From the NCBI GenBank assembly GCA_000027065.2, contig FN543093.2, positions 124,001-188,000 of the forward strand: a DNA stretch of 64,000 nucleotides. Direction: 5' to 3'. Position numbers and translations under genes: made by a program. The notes beneath the pieces are model-generated. The model had not been told where the DNA came from, made no database searches, and saw nothing but the letters and a program-made list of their open reading frames with translations. Below are positions 49,419-61,426 of the stretch, one piece after another. Numbering within the stretch: position 1 is the stretch's first letter; the number at the start of each line of letters is the position of its first letter. The DNA is from Cronobacter turicensis z3032. Its GTDB lineage: Bacteria; Pseudomonadota; Gammaproteobacteria; Enterobacterales; Enterobacteriaceae.

Positions 49419-50267
49419 TTACAGCGAAGCTTTCTGTTGTGCGCTGGCGGCAGAAGGTTTATCCGCTTCTGGCTCACAGGTATCGCACGGTAAATGGCGG
49501 CCAATCAGTTTGCGGTAGCCAAACGCGCCAAGCGCCGCGCCGACGACCGGGCCCAGGGCCGGCACCAGGAAGTAAGGAATATCACGCCCGCCGGTAAAGG
49601 CCACGTTACCCCAGCCTGCAAGCCACGCGAACGCCTTCGGTCCTAAATCGCGCGCCGGGTTCATGGCGAAGCCGGTCAGCGGGCCCATTGACGCGCCGAT
49701 AACCGCAATCAGCAGGCCAATCAGCAGCGGCGCCAGCGGGCCGCGCGGGATGCCGTTGCCGTCGTCGGTCAGCGCCAGGATAACGCCCATCAGAATGGCG
49801 GTAATGATCATTTCAACCGCAAACGCCTGAATCAGGTTGATGTGCGGGTTTGGATAGGTAGAGAAAATCCCGGCCAGATCGAGACTTTCGACGCTGCCGC
49901 GAACCATGTGGTGAGTCTGTTCGTAATCGAGGAAAAGATTGTAGTAAAGCCCGTAAACTAACGCCGCTGCGCAAAAGGCGCCGGCAAACTGAGAAATAAT
50001 AAAAGGAACGACTTTGCGCCCGTCGAAACAGGCAAACAGCCACAACGCGATGGTTACCGCCGGGTTAAGATGCGCGCCGGAAACGCCTGCGGTCAGGTAG
50101 ATGGCCATCGCCACGCCCAGACCCCAGATGATGCTGATTTCCCACTGTCCGAAACTGGCTCCTGCCACTTTCAGCGCCGCCACGCAGCCCACACCGAAGA
50201 AAATCAACAACCCGGTACCGAGGAATTCGGCGATGCACTCGCCTTTTAAGGTTGATGTTTGACTCAT
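49419..50267 (-). CDS. glpF: Glycerol facilitator (aquaglyceroporin)
   Basis: GlpF is an inner-membrane channel for glycerol. The 282-residue product (E. coli 281) has six membrane segments and two half-helices with the NPA motifs: SGAHLNPAVTIALW, and GFAMNPARDLGPKAFAW with the selectivity-filter Arg. It is the first gene of glpFK, divergent from zapB. Confidence 0.98.
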   Translation of the reverse strand: MSQTSTLKGECIAEFLGTGLLIFFGVGCVAALKVAGASFGQWEISIIWGLGVAMAIYLTAGVSGAHLNPAVTIALWLFACFDGRKVVPFIISQFAGAFCAAALVYGLYYNLFLDYEQTHHMVRGSVESLDLAGIFSTYPNPHINLIQAFAVEMIITAILMGVILALTDDGNGIPRGPLAPLLIGLLIAVIGASMGPLTGFAMNPARDLGPKAFAWLAGWGNVAFTGGRDIPYFLVPALGPVVGAALGAFGYRKLIGRHLPCDTCEPEADKPSAASAQQKASL

Positions 50268-50702
50268 AATCGGGTCCTGAAGGCTAATTGATGATTATTG
50301 TAAGCATGGTGTCGAAGACGACCACGATGTCATGTAGACATGGTGTTAACTTATCGTTAACGAACAAAAACGAGAAATATCGAAATCAAAATGTGTGTGT
50401 CACGTCAAGAAAATGAGCGTTTTCGCGCTCGGAAGCGTGTTTTTCGGACAGAGGGAAGTGAGAGCTGAATCATTTCATTAACGCATATGTTAACAATTTA
50501 CCGCAGTGTGAAGCGAATACACTCGGTTTAGACTGAAAAAGCGCGCAAACCGCAATCCGTGCGGGTTGTCGCTGGACAGGGGCACAAGGGCTTCATACAA
50601 TCGGGACGAGTGTTGTGCGCACAGATTAATTTAAGGCGTCGCCGGGCACCGGGACGAGGATAGTTATCCATCAACGCCTTGCAATTCAGGAGAGGTAGGA
50701 CG
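50268..50702. promoter_or_regulatory. glpF/zapB control region with GlpR-like operators
   Basis: Two adjacent GlpR-type operators are visible: CTTATCGTTAACGAACAAA (50350-50368, near-palindrome around GTTAAC) and AAAACGAGAAATATCGAAAT (50367-50386). On the minus strand this reads like the E. coli glpF promoter segment. A poor CRP-like sequence (TGTGTGTGTCACG) lies next to them. Nothing else certain was seen before zapB, whose ribosome site GGAGAGG lies near 50690. Confidence 0.6.
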
Positions 50703-50942
50703 ATGTCATTTGAAGTGTTTGAGAAACTGGAAGCCAAAGTACAGCAGGCTGTTGATACCATCACCCTGCTGCAGATGGAAATCGAAGAGCTGAAAGACAA
50801 GAATAATCAACTTGCTCAGGAAGTTCAGAACGCCCATGGCAGCCGCGAAGCGCTGGAGCACGAAAACCACCAGCTGCGCGAACAGCAGCATGTCTGGCAG
50901 GAACGCCTGCAGGCGCTGCTGGGGAAAATGGAAGAAGTGTGA
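50703..50942 (+). CDS. zapB: Cell division protein ZapB
   Basis: ZapB is a small coiled-coil protein that joins the Z ring through ZapA and links it to MatP and the chromosome terminus. The 79-residue product is almost entirely heptad-patterned ([52 protein letters not shown]). The track start at 50679 was shortened because ATG 50703 gives the family start and a GGAGAGG site lies 7 bases before it. It is monocistronic, with a two-way terminator shared with rraA. Confidence 0.97.
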   Translation: MSFEVFEKLEAKVQQAVDTITLLQMEIEELKDKNNQLAQEVQNAHGSREALEHENHQLREQQHVWQERLQALLGKMEEV

Positions 50943-50966
50943 TTAACGCACATTGAACCAAAAAAG

Positions 50967-50992
50967 AACGGGCGCTCAGGGCGCCCGTTTTT
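50967..50992. terminator. Two-way terminator between zapB and rraA
   Basis: AACGGGCGC and GCGCCCGTT form a 9-bp stem with a TCAGG loop. It has T5 on the plus-strand side and A6 before it (T6 on the minus strand), serving both convergent genes. Confidence 0.9.
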
Positions 50993-50993
50993 G

Positions 50994-51479
50994 TTACTCG
51001 ATATCCAGCGGATCTTCAGAAAGGATAATACCGGTATTGTCGGCGTAGAGATGGTCGCCGGAGAAGAAGGTCACGCCGCCGAAATTGACGCGCACGTCGC
51101 TTTCGCCAATGGCTTCACCTGCCGCGCCCACCGGGATCGCCGCCAGCGCCTGGATGCCGACATCCAGCTCCGCCAGATCGTCCACCTGACGCACCGCGCC
51201 GTAGACGACAATACCTTCCCACTCATTCTGCACCGCAAGGCGCGCCAGTTCCGCATCAATCAGGGCGCGGCGTACCGAACCGCCGCCATCGACCAGTAAA
51301 ACGCGTCCGCGGCCATTTTCTTCGAGCAGCTCATACAGCAACCCGTTGTCCTCGAAACATTTCACCGTGATGATTTGCCCGCCAAAAGAAGAGCGACCGC
51401 CGAAGTTGGAGAACAGAGGCTCCACAACGTTGACCTCTTCCTGGTAGATGTCACAAAGCTCAGAAGTATCGTATTTCAT
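50994..51479 (-). CDS. rraA: Regulator of ribonuclease activity A
   Basis: RraA binds the C-terminal scaffold of RNase E and inhibits mRNA decay. The 161-residue product equals E. coli RraA ([78 protein letters not shown]). It forms a trimer in known structures. Eight upstream codons were excluded. Upstream, menA is transcribed in the same direction with a 92-base gap, as in E. coli. Confidence 0.97.
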   Translation of the reverse strand: MKYDTSELCDIYQEEVNVVEPLFSNFGGRSSFGGQIITVKCFEDNGLLYELLEENGRGRVLLVDGGGSVRRALIDAELARLAVQNEWEGIVVYGAVRQVDDLAELDVGIQALAAIPVGAAGEAIGESDVRVNFGGVTFFSGDHLYADNTGIILSEDPLDIE

Positions 51480-51571
51480 AGGTTTAACGTTCAGTTGCTG
51501 CAAGAGTTGTCAGTATATCGCTTAACGCGCGCTGTTGGCAAAATCATCAATTGTTAATTGATGCGGGTCAG

Positions 51572-52504
51572 TTAACGCAGAGGCTGGCTGACGATAAGCC
51601 CGATGATAAACAGCAGATTAACCAGCAGCGCCGCTTTGACGGTACGTTCGAGCATCGGGCGCATCGCCGCAGGCTCGGTTTCGCGCAGCACGAAACGCGC
51701 CTGGCGCGCCAGCAACGGCGTGGCGAGCAGAAACAGCCAGCCCCAGAGACTATGCAGCCACAGCAGATTAAACGCCGCGAGACAGCCCAGCGCGCCGACT
51801 AACAGCCCCACGTGGTAACGGCGTGCGGCGACGGGGCCGAGGCGCACCGCCAGCGTGTTCTTGCCGTTGCGTCGGTCGCTGTCGATATCACGCAGATTAT
51901 TGATATTGAGCACCGCTGCCGCCAGCAATCCGCAGGCGGTCGCGGGCAGCCAGACCGGCGCAATCAGCATATGCGCCTGGAGATACCAGCTGCCGAGCAC
52001 GCTCAGCCAGCCGAAGAAGACCAGCACAGAGATATCGCCAAGGCCCATATAACCGTACGGGCGCGTGCCGACGGTGTAGGTAATGGCGGCGAGGATCGAG
52101 AGCGCGCCGAGCGCCAGGAACCCGAGCACATCCGCCATGCTGCGACAGGCGACATAGACCAGCGCCAGCCCGGAGACACAAATCAGCGCCACGGTGAGCT
52201 GGATGGCGCGCTTCATTTGCGGCGCGGTGATCGCCCCTTTTTGCATGCCGCGCAGCGGGCCGAGGCGGTCCGGTTGGTCACTGCCTTTGACGGCGTCGCC
52301 ATAATCGTTGGCAAGATTAGACAGAATTTGCAGCAGCCCGGCGGTCAGCAGCGCCAGCAGCGTAATCACGGGATCGAAATAGCCCTGCCATCCGGCGAGC
52401 GCGCTGCCGACGAGAATGGCGGAAAAAGCCAGCGGCAGCGTGCGCGGACGCAGGCTTTCAAGCCAGGCCTGGGTACGGCTTACCGTGTGTGTCGATGTAT
52501 TCAT
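51572..52504 (-). CDS. menA: 1,4-dihydroxy-2-naphthoate polyprenyltransferase
   Basis: MenA attaches the octaprenyl chain to DHNA, forming demethylmenaquinone for anaerobic respiration. The 310-residue membrane protein (E. coli 308) has multiple membrane segments. It carries the prenyltransferase Asp motifs NDYGDAVKGSDQPDR (about residues 66-80) and DIDSDRRNGKNT, which bind Mg2+ and diphosphate. It lies between hslU and rraA on the same strand, the E. coli order. Confidence 0.97.
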   Translation of the reverse strand: MNTSTHTVSRTQAWLESLRPRTLPLAFSAILVGSALAGWQGYFDPVITLLALLTAGLLQILSNLANDYGDAVKGSDQPDRLGPLRGMQKGAITAPQMKRAIQLTVALICVSGLALVYVACRSMADVLGFLALGALSILAAITYTVGTRPYGYMGLGDISVLVFFGWLSVLGSWYLQAHMLIAPVWLPATACGLLAAAVLNINNLRDIDSDRRNGKNTLAVRLGPVAARRYHVGLLVGALGCLAAFNLLWLHSLWGWLFLLATPLLARQARFVLRETEPAAMRPMLERTVKAALLVNLLFIIGLIVSQPLR

Positions 52505-52579
52505 AAAGGGATCTGAGCCAATAAAAAATGAGGGCCTGCCTGCCTGATGAAGCTGCGGATGGCTGGCGTCGCCTTATCA

Positions 52580-52601
52580 TCCCGGCGCATGAACGCCGGG
52601 A
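52580..52601. repeat. Palindromic unit between hslU and menA
   Basis: TCCCGGCG and CGCCGGGA pair around CATGAA. The surrounding gap 52505-52682 also contains AGGGC-AAAA-GCCCT (52637-52650), a possible terminator for hslVU. The palindrome resembles a REP-type unit. Confidence 0.5.
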
Positions 52602-52682
52602 GCAGACTTACCGCCTTACCGCACTTCACCTCGGACAGGGCAAAAGCCCTCATCAAAAGTGATGAAAATGCGTTGAGCGCGA

Positions 52683-54017
52683 TTATAAGATAAAACGGCT
52701 CAGATCTTCATCTGCGACCAGCGCATCCAGGTGCTTGCTCACATAATCCGCGTCGATAGTGATGGTCTGGCCGCCCAGATCGCTCGCGTCATAGGAGATA
52801 TCTTCCATCAGACGCTCCAGCACCGTGTGCAGACGGCGCGCGCCGATGTTTTCGGTGGTTTCGTTCACCTGCCATGCCGCCTGGGCGATACGTTTGATGC
52901 CGTCGTCGGTGAATTCGATGTGCACGCCTTCGGTTTCCATCAGCGCTTTGTACTGGACGGTGACAGAGGCGTTTGGCTCGGTCAGGATGCGCTCGAAATC
53001 GTCGGCGGTCAGCGCCTGCAGCTCAACGCGGATCGGCAGACGACCCTGAAGCTCCGGGATAAGATCGGACGGGCTCGCCACCTGGAACGCGCCGGAGGCG
53101 ATAAACAGGATGTGGTCGGTTTTCACCATGCCGTGTTTGGTGGAGACGGTGCAGCCTTCCACCAGCGGCAGCAGGTCGCGTTGTACGCCTTCACGAGAGA
53201 CATCCGGGCCGGAAACGTTGCCGCCGCGCTTACAGATTTTATCAATCTCGTCGATAAACACGATGCCGTGCTGCTCAACGGCTTCGATAGCCTGTTCTTT
53301 CAGCTCTTCCGGGTTCACCAGCTTGGCGGCTTCTTCTTCCACCAGCAGTTTCATCGCATCTTTAATTTTCAGCTTGCGCGGTTTTTGCTTCTGGCCGCCC
53401 AGGTTCTGGAACATCGACTGCAACTGGCTGGTCATCTCTTCCATGCCCGGAGGCGCCATGATTTCAACACCCATTGGCGCGGCAGCGAGATTGATTTCAA
53501 TCTCTTTGTCGTCGAGTTCGCCTTCGCGCAGTTTTTTGCGGAACGCCTGACGCGCCGCGGACGGCTCCTGCTGCTGTTCCGGCTGGCCCCAGTTGTTTTT
53601 GGCCGGCGGGATCAGCGCGTCGAGAATGCGCTCTTCTGCCATCTCTTCGGCGCGGTAGCGGTTCTTCTCGATCGACTGCATGCGCACCATTTTAATGGCG
53701 GAATCGGTCAGATCGCGGATGATGGAATCCACTTCTTTACCGACATAGCCCACTTCGGTGAATTTTGTCGCTTCTACTTTGATAAACGGCGCGTTGGCGA
53801 GCTTCGCCAGACGACGGGCGATTTCGGTTTTACCGACGCCGGTCGGGCCGATCATCAGGATGTTTTTCGGGGTCACTTCATGACGCAGTTCTTCGTTAAG
53901 CTGCATACGGCGCCAGCGGTTACGCAGGGCGATAGCGACAGAACGCTTCGCCGCGTCCTGACCGATAATGTGTTTGTCGAGTTCGCTGACAATCTCGCGT
54001 GGGGTCATTTCAGACAT
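52683..54017 (-). CDS. hslU: ATP-dependent unfoldase HslU
   Basis: HslU is the AAA+ hexamer that unfolds substrates for the HslV protease. The 444-residue product (E. coli 443) has Walker [15 protein letters not shown], the GYVGKEVDS pore loop, an I domain (about 110-240), Walker [10 protein letters not shown] and sensor regions ([12 protein letters not shown]). The C-terminus LSRFIL, which activates HslV, is intact. It follows hslV by 9 bases in a heat-shock operon. Confidence 0.98.
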   Translation of the reverse strand: MSEMTPREIVSELDKHIIGQDAAKRSVAIALRNRWRRMQLNEELRHEVTPKNILMIGPTGVGKTEIARRLAKLANAPFIKVEATKFTEVGYVGKEVDSIIRDLTDSAIKMVRMQSIEKNRYRAEEMAEERILDALIPPAKNNWGQPEQQQEPSAARQAFRKKLREGELDDKEIEINLAAAPMGVEIMAPPGMEEMTSQLQSMFQNLGGQKQKPRKLKIKDAMKLLVEEEAAKLVNPEELKEQAIEAVEQHGIVFIDEIDKICKRGGNVSGPDVSREGVQRDLLPLVEGCTVSTKHGMVKTDHILFIASGAFQVASPSDLIPELQGRLPIRVELQALTADDFERILTEPNASVTVQYKALMETEGVHIEFTDDGIKRIAQAAWQVNETTENIGARRLHTVLERLMEDISYDASDLGGQTITIDADYVSKHLDALVADEDLSRFIL

Positions 54018-54026
54018 GTAGGGTCC

Positions 54027-54557
54027 TTACGCTTTGGAGTTCAATTCTTCGATGGTGAGGAAGTGGTTAGTGTAGATGCAGATATCGCCCGCAATCCCCA
54101 GCGACTTCTCGACGATGTCACGAGCGCCAAGCTCGGTGTTTTCCAGCAGCGCGCGTGCCGCAGCCTGCGCGTAAGGCCCGCCGGAACCAATGGCAATCAG
54201 ATCGTTTTCCGGCTGCACGACGTCGCCGTTGCCGGTAATAATCAGCGAGGCGTTTTCGTCGGCTACCGCCAGCAGGGCTTCAAGGCGACGCAGCATACGG
54301 TCGGTACGCCAGTCTTTCGCCAGTTCCACGGCGGCTTTCACCAGATGGCCCTGGTGCATTTCCAGTTTGCGTTCAAAGAGTTCAAAGAGGGTAAAGGCGT
54401 CGGCGGTGCCGCCTGCGAAGCCCGCGATAACTTTATCGTTATACAGACGGCGGACTTTTTTCACGTTGCCTTTCATTACGGTGTTGCCCAGGGTGGCCTG
54501 GCCGTCGCCACCGATCACTACATGGCCGTTGCGGCGCACACTTACTATTGTTGTCAC
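54027..54557 (-). CDS. hslV: ATP-dependent protease subunit HslV
   Basis: HslV is the dodecameric peptidase of the HslUV complex. The 176-residue product starts with GTG (54555-54557), and removal of Met exposes the catalytic Thr of [16 protein letters not shown] lies 7 bases before that GTG. The TTG two codons further upstream would bury the Thr and was rejected. Other family blocks are [38 protein letters not shown] and [15 protein letters not shown]. Confidence 0.97.
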   Translation of the reverse strand: MTTIVSVRRNGHVVIGGDGQATLGNTVMKGNVKKVRRLYNDKVIAGFAGGTADAFTLFELFERKLEMHQGHLVKAAVELAKDWRTDRMLRRLEALLAVADENASLIITGNGDVVQPENDLIAIGSGGPYAQAAARALLENTELGARDIVEKSLGIAGDICIYTNHFLTIEELNSKA

Positions 54558-54625
54558 GAGCAAACCCCTTATTGCATAAGCTGAAGACAGCGCCCTGCAG
54601 GTTATGCAGGGCAGAATGCAATTAT

Positions 54626-54652
54626 AGATGGGGGATGTTTTGGGGGTTTCAA
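54626..54652 (-). promoter_or_regulatory. Sigma-32 heat-shock promoter of hslVU
   Basis: On the minus strand TTGAAA (54652-54647) is separated by 13 bases from CCCCATCT (54633-54626), matching the sigma-32 consensus CTTGAAA/CCCCATnT. The -35 overlaps the ftsN stop codon (54649-54651) and lies in the loop of a GGGGG/CCCCC hairpin (54642-54657). Confidence 0.9.
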
Positions 54653-55674
54653 CCCCCGGAGGCGAGACGAATGCAGTTTGAGTGACCCGCCATCTTCAGG
54701 CGGTTGAGGGTGCCGTCGGCGTTATCTTTGCCTTTAATCGGGCCAATCACCACGCGGTTCCAGCCATTGTTGGACGTAATGCGTGAGTCAAACCCTTCAA
54801 ACGCCAGCTGGGCGCGCACGGTTTCCGCCTGCTCGGTGCCTTTAAACGAGCCGCACTGCACCATCCAGCGGCGATCGTCTTTCTTCTCGGCCGGTTTCGC
54901 GGCTTCCGTCTCACGCGTCACCGGCGCGGTTTGCGCAGGCTTGCTCTGAGCGGTTTCACGCTGCGTAGTGGTATGCGGCGGCGTCTGGAGCAGATCCTGA
55001 TACGGCGCGCTGTTCGCCTGCTGCTGGCGCGGCTGTTGCGCCGGTTGCGTGGCGGCGCGCGCGGGCTGCTGCGTCTGCACGGTGCGGGTCTGCGGCTGCT
55101 GATACCGCGTTTCTGTGCGCGGGGTTTCCGCACGCGGCGCGGTGCGCACTGGCTGCTGCGCCGTATTATTCCACTGCTGCATCTGCTGTTGTTGCTGAAG
55201 CTGTTTCTGGCGTTGCAGCGTCTGCTGACGCTGCGCCGGGGTCTGTTCGTTCCACGGCACTTCGTTAAGCTGCGTCGGCTGCTGGCGCATATCCGCCTGC
55301 ATCTGATCGAGCAACTGACGCTGTTCGTTGGTCAGCTGATCCTGATTCATGATTTCACCGCCGGCGGAAGGCTCGGTCGGTTTCAGCACGCCAGGCTGGC
55401 GGCTCTCCAGCTCTTTAATATAGCGCCAGCGCTCTTCTGGCTTCGGCGGCAGGCCGTTGCCGGTGACTTTATGGCCCGGCAGGGTTTCTGACTCTTCTTT
55501 CTTGTGATGCGTAATAAAGTACAGACCGCCAATAAAGGCGACCAGCGCCGCCGCTGCGATAGCGACCATCGCCGGTGAAACAGCAGGCAGGTTACGTTGC
55601 TTTTTGCGGGGACTGGTTTTCTTGCGCCGCGCGGGTGTCGGCTGTCCGCGGCGTACATAATCTCGTTGTGCCAC
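54649..55674 (-). CDS. ftsN: Cell division protein FtsN
   Basis: FtsN is an essential bitopic division protein that triggers septal peptidoglycan synthesis. The 341-residue product (E. coli 319) has a short basic cytoplasmic tail ([15 protein letters not shown]) and one membrane helix ([20 protein letters not shown]). A long Gln/Pro-rich periplasmic linker follows (about 120-255, with many QQ runs). The C-terminal SPOR domain ([20 protein letters not shown] to the end) binds denuded glycan. The linker is somewhat longer than in E. coli, which accounts for the extra length. Confidence 0.97.
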   Translation of the reverse strand: MAQRDYVRRGQPTPARRKKTSPRKKQRNLPAVSPAMVAIAAAALVAFIGGLYFITHHKKEESETLPGHKVTGNGLPPKPEERWRYIKELESRQPGVLKPTEPSAGGEIMNQDQLTNEQRQLLDQMQADMRQQPTQLNEVPWNEQTPAQRQQTLQRQKQLQQQQQMQQWNNTAQQPVRTAPRAETPRTETRYQQPQTRTVQTQQPARAATQPAQQPRQQQANSAPYQDLLQTPPHTTTQRETAQSKPAQTAPVTRETEAAKPAEKKDDRRWMVQCGSFKGTEQAETVRAQLAFEGFDSRITSNNGWNRVVIGPIKGKDNADGTLNRLKMAGHSNCIRLASGG

Positions 55675-55760
55675 TATCGTTTCGCTGTATCCATTCGTTA
55701 TCAGCCCGCCATGTTACTTAAGGGACGGGCCTTTGACCAGATAAGGAGTCTTAAAGGCGG

Positions 55761-56795
55761 TTAATTTCGCGGCTTCGGCGCGCGCGTGGTGCCGCGCAGC
55801 ACCAGTTCGCAGTCCAGCAGACGCGAGCCGCTGCTGACGGTATGTCCGTTGAGCTGGCTGAGCAGTAACAGCATGGCTTCGCGGCCGATATCAAAACGCG
55901 GCTGCGCCACCGTGGTGAGCGGCGGATCGCAAAACTCCGCTAACGCGATGTTATCAAAGCCGATGATGGAGAGATCGTCCGGCACGCGGAAGCCGCGGCG
56001 TTTCGCCATCGACAGCGCGCCGAGCGCCATGACGTCGCTGTGGCAGAAAATCGCCGTCGGCGGGTGCGGCAGGCTTAACAGCTGTTCCAGCGCCTGCGCG
56101 CCCGCTTCAAAGGTGAAATCGCCGCGGGCGATATAGTGCGGGTCCACTGTCATGCCGCTGCGGCGCAGCGCCTGAACGTAGCCCTGAAGGCGGTAGTGGC
56201 ACAGCGGCATCTCTTCCGGCCCGGCGATACAGGCGATGCGTTGATGCCCCAGCTCATGCAGATAGTTCACGGCGTTGAACGCGGCGGTGAGGTTGTCGAT
56301 ATGCACCGTCGGCAGCTCCAGCTCCGGCGCGAATTCGTTCGCCATCACCATCGGCGGCAGATTGCGCTGCTCCTCTTTACTGGCGTCGAACGGCAGACGC
56401 GAGCCCAGCAGCAGCATGCCGTCTATCTGTTTGGTGATGATGAGATCAATGAAGGTTTTTTCCTGCTGGTTCTGGTGCGCGCAGTCGCCAATCAGCACCA
56501 GATACCCCTGGTCCGCCGCGGTGACTTCAATACCACGAATGATTTCGCTGAAAAACGGATCGCAGATGTCCGGGACAATCACCAGAATGGTGCGCGATTC
56601 ATTGCGCTTCAGGTTGCGGTTGAGCGATCCGGGCAGATAACCCACCTCAATGGCGGCCTGCTCCACGCGGTTGCGGGTGGCCTGTGACACTTTCTCCGGA
56701 TTCATTAACGCACGGGATACCGTCGCGGTAGAGACCCTGGCGCGAACGGCGACATCTTTCATGGTTGCGGCGGCAACCTGCTTTTTGGACTTCAC
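55761..56795 (-). CDS. cytR: LacI-family repressor CytR
   Basis: CytR represses nucleoside uptake and catabolism genes together with CRP and is induced by cytidine. The 344-residue product (E. coli 341) has the helix-turn-helix MKDVAVRARVSTATVSRALM at residues 12-31 and a long effector domain that is almost identical to E. coli (for example VPDICDPFFSEIIRGIEVTA, GDCAHQNQQEKTFIDLIITK). It lies between ftsN and priA, the E. coli order. Confidence 0.97.
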   Translation of the reverse strand: MKSKKQVAAATMKDVAVRARVSTATVSRALMNPEKVSQATRNRVEQAAIEVGYLPGSLNRNLKRNESRTILVIVPDICDPFFSEIIRGIEVTAADQGYLVLIGDCAHQNQQEKTFIDLIITKQIDGMLLLGSRLPFDASKEEQRNLPPMVMANEFAPELELPTVHIDNLTAAFNAVNYLHELGHQRIACIAGPEEMPLCHYRLQGYVQALRRSGMTVDPHYIARGDFTFEAGAQALEQLLSLPHPPTAIFCHSDVMALGALSMAKRRGFRVPDDLSIIGFDNIALAEFCDPPLTTVAQPRFDIGREAMLLLLSQLNGHTVSSGSRLLDCELVLRGTTRAPKPRN

Positions 56796-56953
56796 TTCAT
56801 CTCCTCGTAGCGGTCCGCAGGCGCAGACTCGTCCTGTAATCTGACACGCCTCACATTCTTAGCAGATATTGGGCGCGCCAGTTACAAAAATTACATCGAA
56901 GATGTGACGGATATTAAATTTTACGATCCGTTTCGCAGAAGCGGGGCGGGCAG

Positions 56954-59203
<2,250 letters not shown>

Positions 59204-59358
59204 TCATCAATTTGCGGATCAGTTTGCATGGGGCGGTTATTTTCTGTATGATTCGCCGCCTTTGATGCCCTTTAAAAGTATCAAACCGACTTTATCAACA
59301 TCGCGTGGTGTCTGGCGTAAGGGCTGGAAGAGCGACGCGGCCTTAACTGAGGTTTCCC

Positions 59359-59571
59359 ATGAAAAAAGATATTCACCCGAAATATGTTGAAATCACCGCT
59401 ACCTGTTCTTGCGGTAACGTGATCAAAACTCGCTCCACCGTTGGCCACGACCTGAACCTGGACGTGTGCGGCAACTGCCACCCGTTCTTCACTGGTAAAC
59501 AGCGTGTTGTTGATACCGGTGGTCGTGTTGAGCGTTTCAACAAACGCTTCAGCATCCCGGGCAGCAAATAA
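59359..59571 (+). CDS. rpmE: 50S ribosomal protein L31, zinc-binding form
   Basis: L31 bridges the ribosomal subunits. The 70-residue product has the four zinc ligands Cys16, Cys18, Cys37 and Cys40 ([16 protein letters not shown]), so it is the zinc-containing form normally replaced by a paralogue under zinc starvation. The tail [17 protein letters not shown] is conserved. A strong terminator follows 9 bases after the stop. Confidence 0.98.
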   Translation: MKKDIHPKYVEITATCSCGNVIKTRSTVGHDLNLDVCGNCHPFFTGKQRVVDTGGRVERFNKRFSIPGSK

Positions 59572-59580
59572 GTTTCCCGA

Positions 59581-59651
59581 AAAAAGGCGCCAGACGGCGC
59601 CTTTTTTGTTGCTCTCGAGCATTAAACAAAGGCGCCGGTGGGCGCCTTTGT
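59581..59651. terminator. Two tandem hairpins between rpmE and metJ
   Basis: The first stem (59581-59607) is AAAAAGGCGCC/GGCGCCTTTTT with an AGAC loop and serves rpmE. The second (59626-59651) is ACAAAGGCGCC/GGCGCCTTTGT with a GGTG loop and probably serves the convergent metJ. Both share the GGCGCC core. Confidence 0.85.
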
Positions 59652-59663
59652 CGTTGATGCGAA

Positions 59664-59981
59664 TCAGTATTCCCAGGTATCCGGGTCGATACCCATTTCA
59701 CGCATGATTACCTTTGCCTCTTCCGGGATCTCATCGCTGCGCTCTTTGCGCAGGTCATCGTCATCCGGCAAGGGCTGGCCGGTAAAGGCGTGAAGGAAAG
59801 CCTCGCACAGCAGCTCGCTGTTGGTGGCATGGCGCAGGTTGTTCACCTGACGACGGGTGCGTTCATCGGTGAGGATTTTTAACACCTTCAGAGGAATGGA
59901 AACCGTAATTTTTTTGACCTGTTCACTCTTCTTGCCGTGCTCAGCGTAGGGGCTGATATATTCGCCGTTCCATTCAGCCAT
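59664..59981 (-). CDS. metJ: Methionine repressor MetJ
   Basis: MetJ with S-adenosylmethionine represses methionine genes by binding tandem met boxes. The 105-residue product equals E. coli MetJ. It has the ribbon strand [18 protein letters not shown] and helices [22 protein letters not shown] of the ribbon-helix-helix fold. It is divergent from metBL across the met boxes at 60169-60200. Confidence 0.98.
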
Positions 59982-60168
59982 GAGATACCTTTAATCCTCT
60001 CAGTCATTAGAAAAAGATTAAAACCGGATAGGTCTCACGGTCTTAACCCGATAGTCTGTTGTGCAGCAGCGTAGAATAATACCGCGACTTCCGTATCGAT
60101 GCTGCATCACTACCCTATAAAACACATGATTTTAACGGCTAATCCTGTTTTGCTCAATCTATACGCAA

Positions 60169-60200
60169 AGAAGTTTAGATGTCCAGATGTATTGACGTCT
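60169..60200. promoter_or_regulatory. Tandem met boxes between metJ and metB
   Basis: Four adjacent 8-base units resemble the AGACGTCT consensus: AGAAGTTT, AGATGTCC, AGATGTAT and TGACGTCT. The next unit (ATATTGGC) is degenerate. Arrays of this kind bind MetJ dimers side by side and repress both metJ and metBL. Confidence 0.88.
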
Positions 60201-60262
60201 ATATTGGCAATGTTTACTCTGTCACCTGACTTTTCTCCGATAATGCCAGGAAACGACTCATC

Positions 60263-61417
60263 ATGACGCGTAAACAGGCCACCATCGCAGTGCGCAGCGG
60301 GCTCAATGACGACGAGCAGTACGGCTGCGTCGTCCCGCCGATTCACCTCTCCAGCACCTATAACTTCACCGGCTTTAATGAACCGCGCGCGCACGACTAC
60401 TCCCGCCGCGGCAACCCGACGCGCGACGTGGTACAGCGTGCCCTGGCGGAGCTGGAAGGCGGCGCGGGCGCTGTGCTGACCAACACCGGCATGTCGGCGA
60501 TTCATCTGGTCACCACCGTTTACCTGAAGCCCGGCGATCTGCTGGTGGCGCCGCACGACTGCTACGGCGGCAGCTATCGCCTGTTCGACAGCCTCGCGAA
60601 ACGCGGCTGTTATCGCGTGAAATTCGTCGATCAGGGCGATGAGGCGGCGCTGAAAGCGGCGCTTGCCGAACAACCGAAACTGGTGCTGGTGGAAAGCCCG
60701 AGTAATCCCTTGTTGCGCGTGGTGGATATTGCGAAAATTTGCGAACTTTCGCGCGCGGCCGGAGCCATAAGTGTGGTGGATAATACGTTCATGAGCCCGG
60801 CGTTGCAGAATCCGCTGGCGCTGGGCGCCGATCTGGTTTTGCACTCCTGCACCAAATACCTCAACGGGCACTCCGATGTGGTGGCGGGCGTGGTGATTGC
60901 GAAAGATCCGGAGCAGGTTACGGAGCTTGCCTGGTGGGCGAATAACATCGGCGTGACCGGCGGCGCGTTCGACAGCTACCTGCTGCTGCGCGGCCTGCGT
61001 ACATTGAGCCCGCGTATGGAAGTAGCGCAACGCAACGCCAGCGCGATTGTCGATTTCCTTAAGCAGCAGCCGCTGGTGAAAAAGTTGTATCATCCGTCGC
61101 TGCCGGAGAATGCGGGGCATGAGATAGCCGCCCGCCAGCAGAAAGGCTTCGGCGCGATGCTGAGTTTTGAACTGGATGGCGATGAAGAGACGCTGCGCCG
61201 TTTTCTCGGCGCGCTGGAGCTGTTCACGCTGGCGGAATCGTTAGGTGGGGTAGAGAGCCTGATTTCCCACGCCGCGACGATGACTCATGCCGGCATGGCG
61301 CCACAAGCGCGCGCCGCCGCGGGCATTTCCGAGACGCTGCTACGTATTTCGACCGGTATTGAAGATAGCGAAGATTTAATTGCCGACCTGGAAAAAGCAT
61401 TCCAGGCGGCGAGCTAA
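60263..61417 (+). CDS. metB: Cystathionine gamma-synthase
   Basis: MetB condenses O-succinylhomoserine with cysteine to give cystathionine in methionine synthesis. The 384-residue product (E. coli 386) is a Cys/Met-metabolism PLP enzyme. Lys198 in HSCTKYLNGHSD carries PLP. Other motifs are SRRGNPTRDVVQRALAELEG, NTGMSAIHLVTTVYL and VVDNTFMSPALQNPLALGAD. It is the first gene of metBL. Confidence 0.98.
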   Translation: MTRKQATIAVRSGLNDDEQYGCVVPPIHLSSTYNFTGFNEPRAHDYSRRGNPTRDVVQRALAELEGGAGAVLTNTGMSAIHLVTTVYLKPGDLLVAPHDCYGGSYRLFDSLAKRGCYRVKFVDQGDEAALKAALAEQPKLVLVESPSNPLLRVVDIAKICELSRAAGAISVVDNTFMSPALQNPLALGADLVLHSCTKYLNGHSDVVAGVVIAKDPEQVTELAWWANNIGVTGGAFDSYLLLRGLRTLSPRMEVAQRNASAIVDFLKQQPLVKKLYHPSLPENAGHEIAARQQKGFGAMLSFELDGDEETLRRFLGALELFTLAESLGGVESLISHAATMTHAGMAPQARAAAGISETLLRISTGIEDSEDLIADLEKAFQAAS

Positions 61418-61426
61418 GGGGTAAGC

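Noticed and set aside
52731..54584. A 617-codon open frame opposite hslU and hslV
   Set aside because: It is a shadow caused by GC-rich third positions. It spans two real, highly conserved genes and resembles no protein family.
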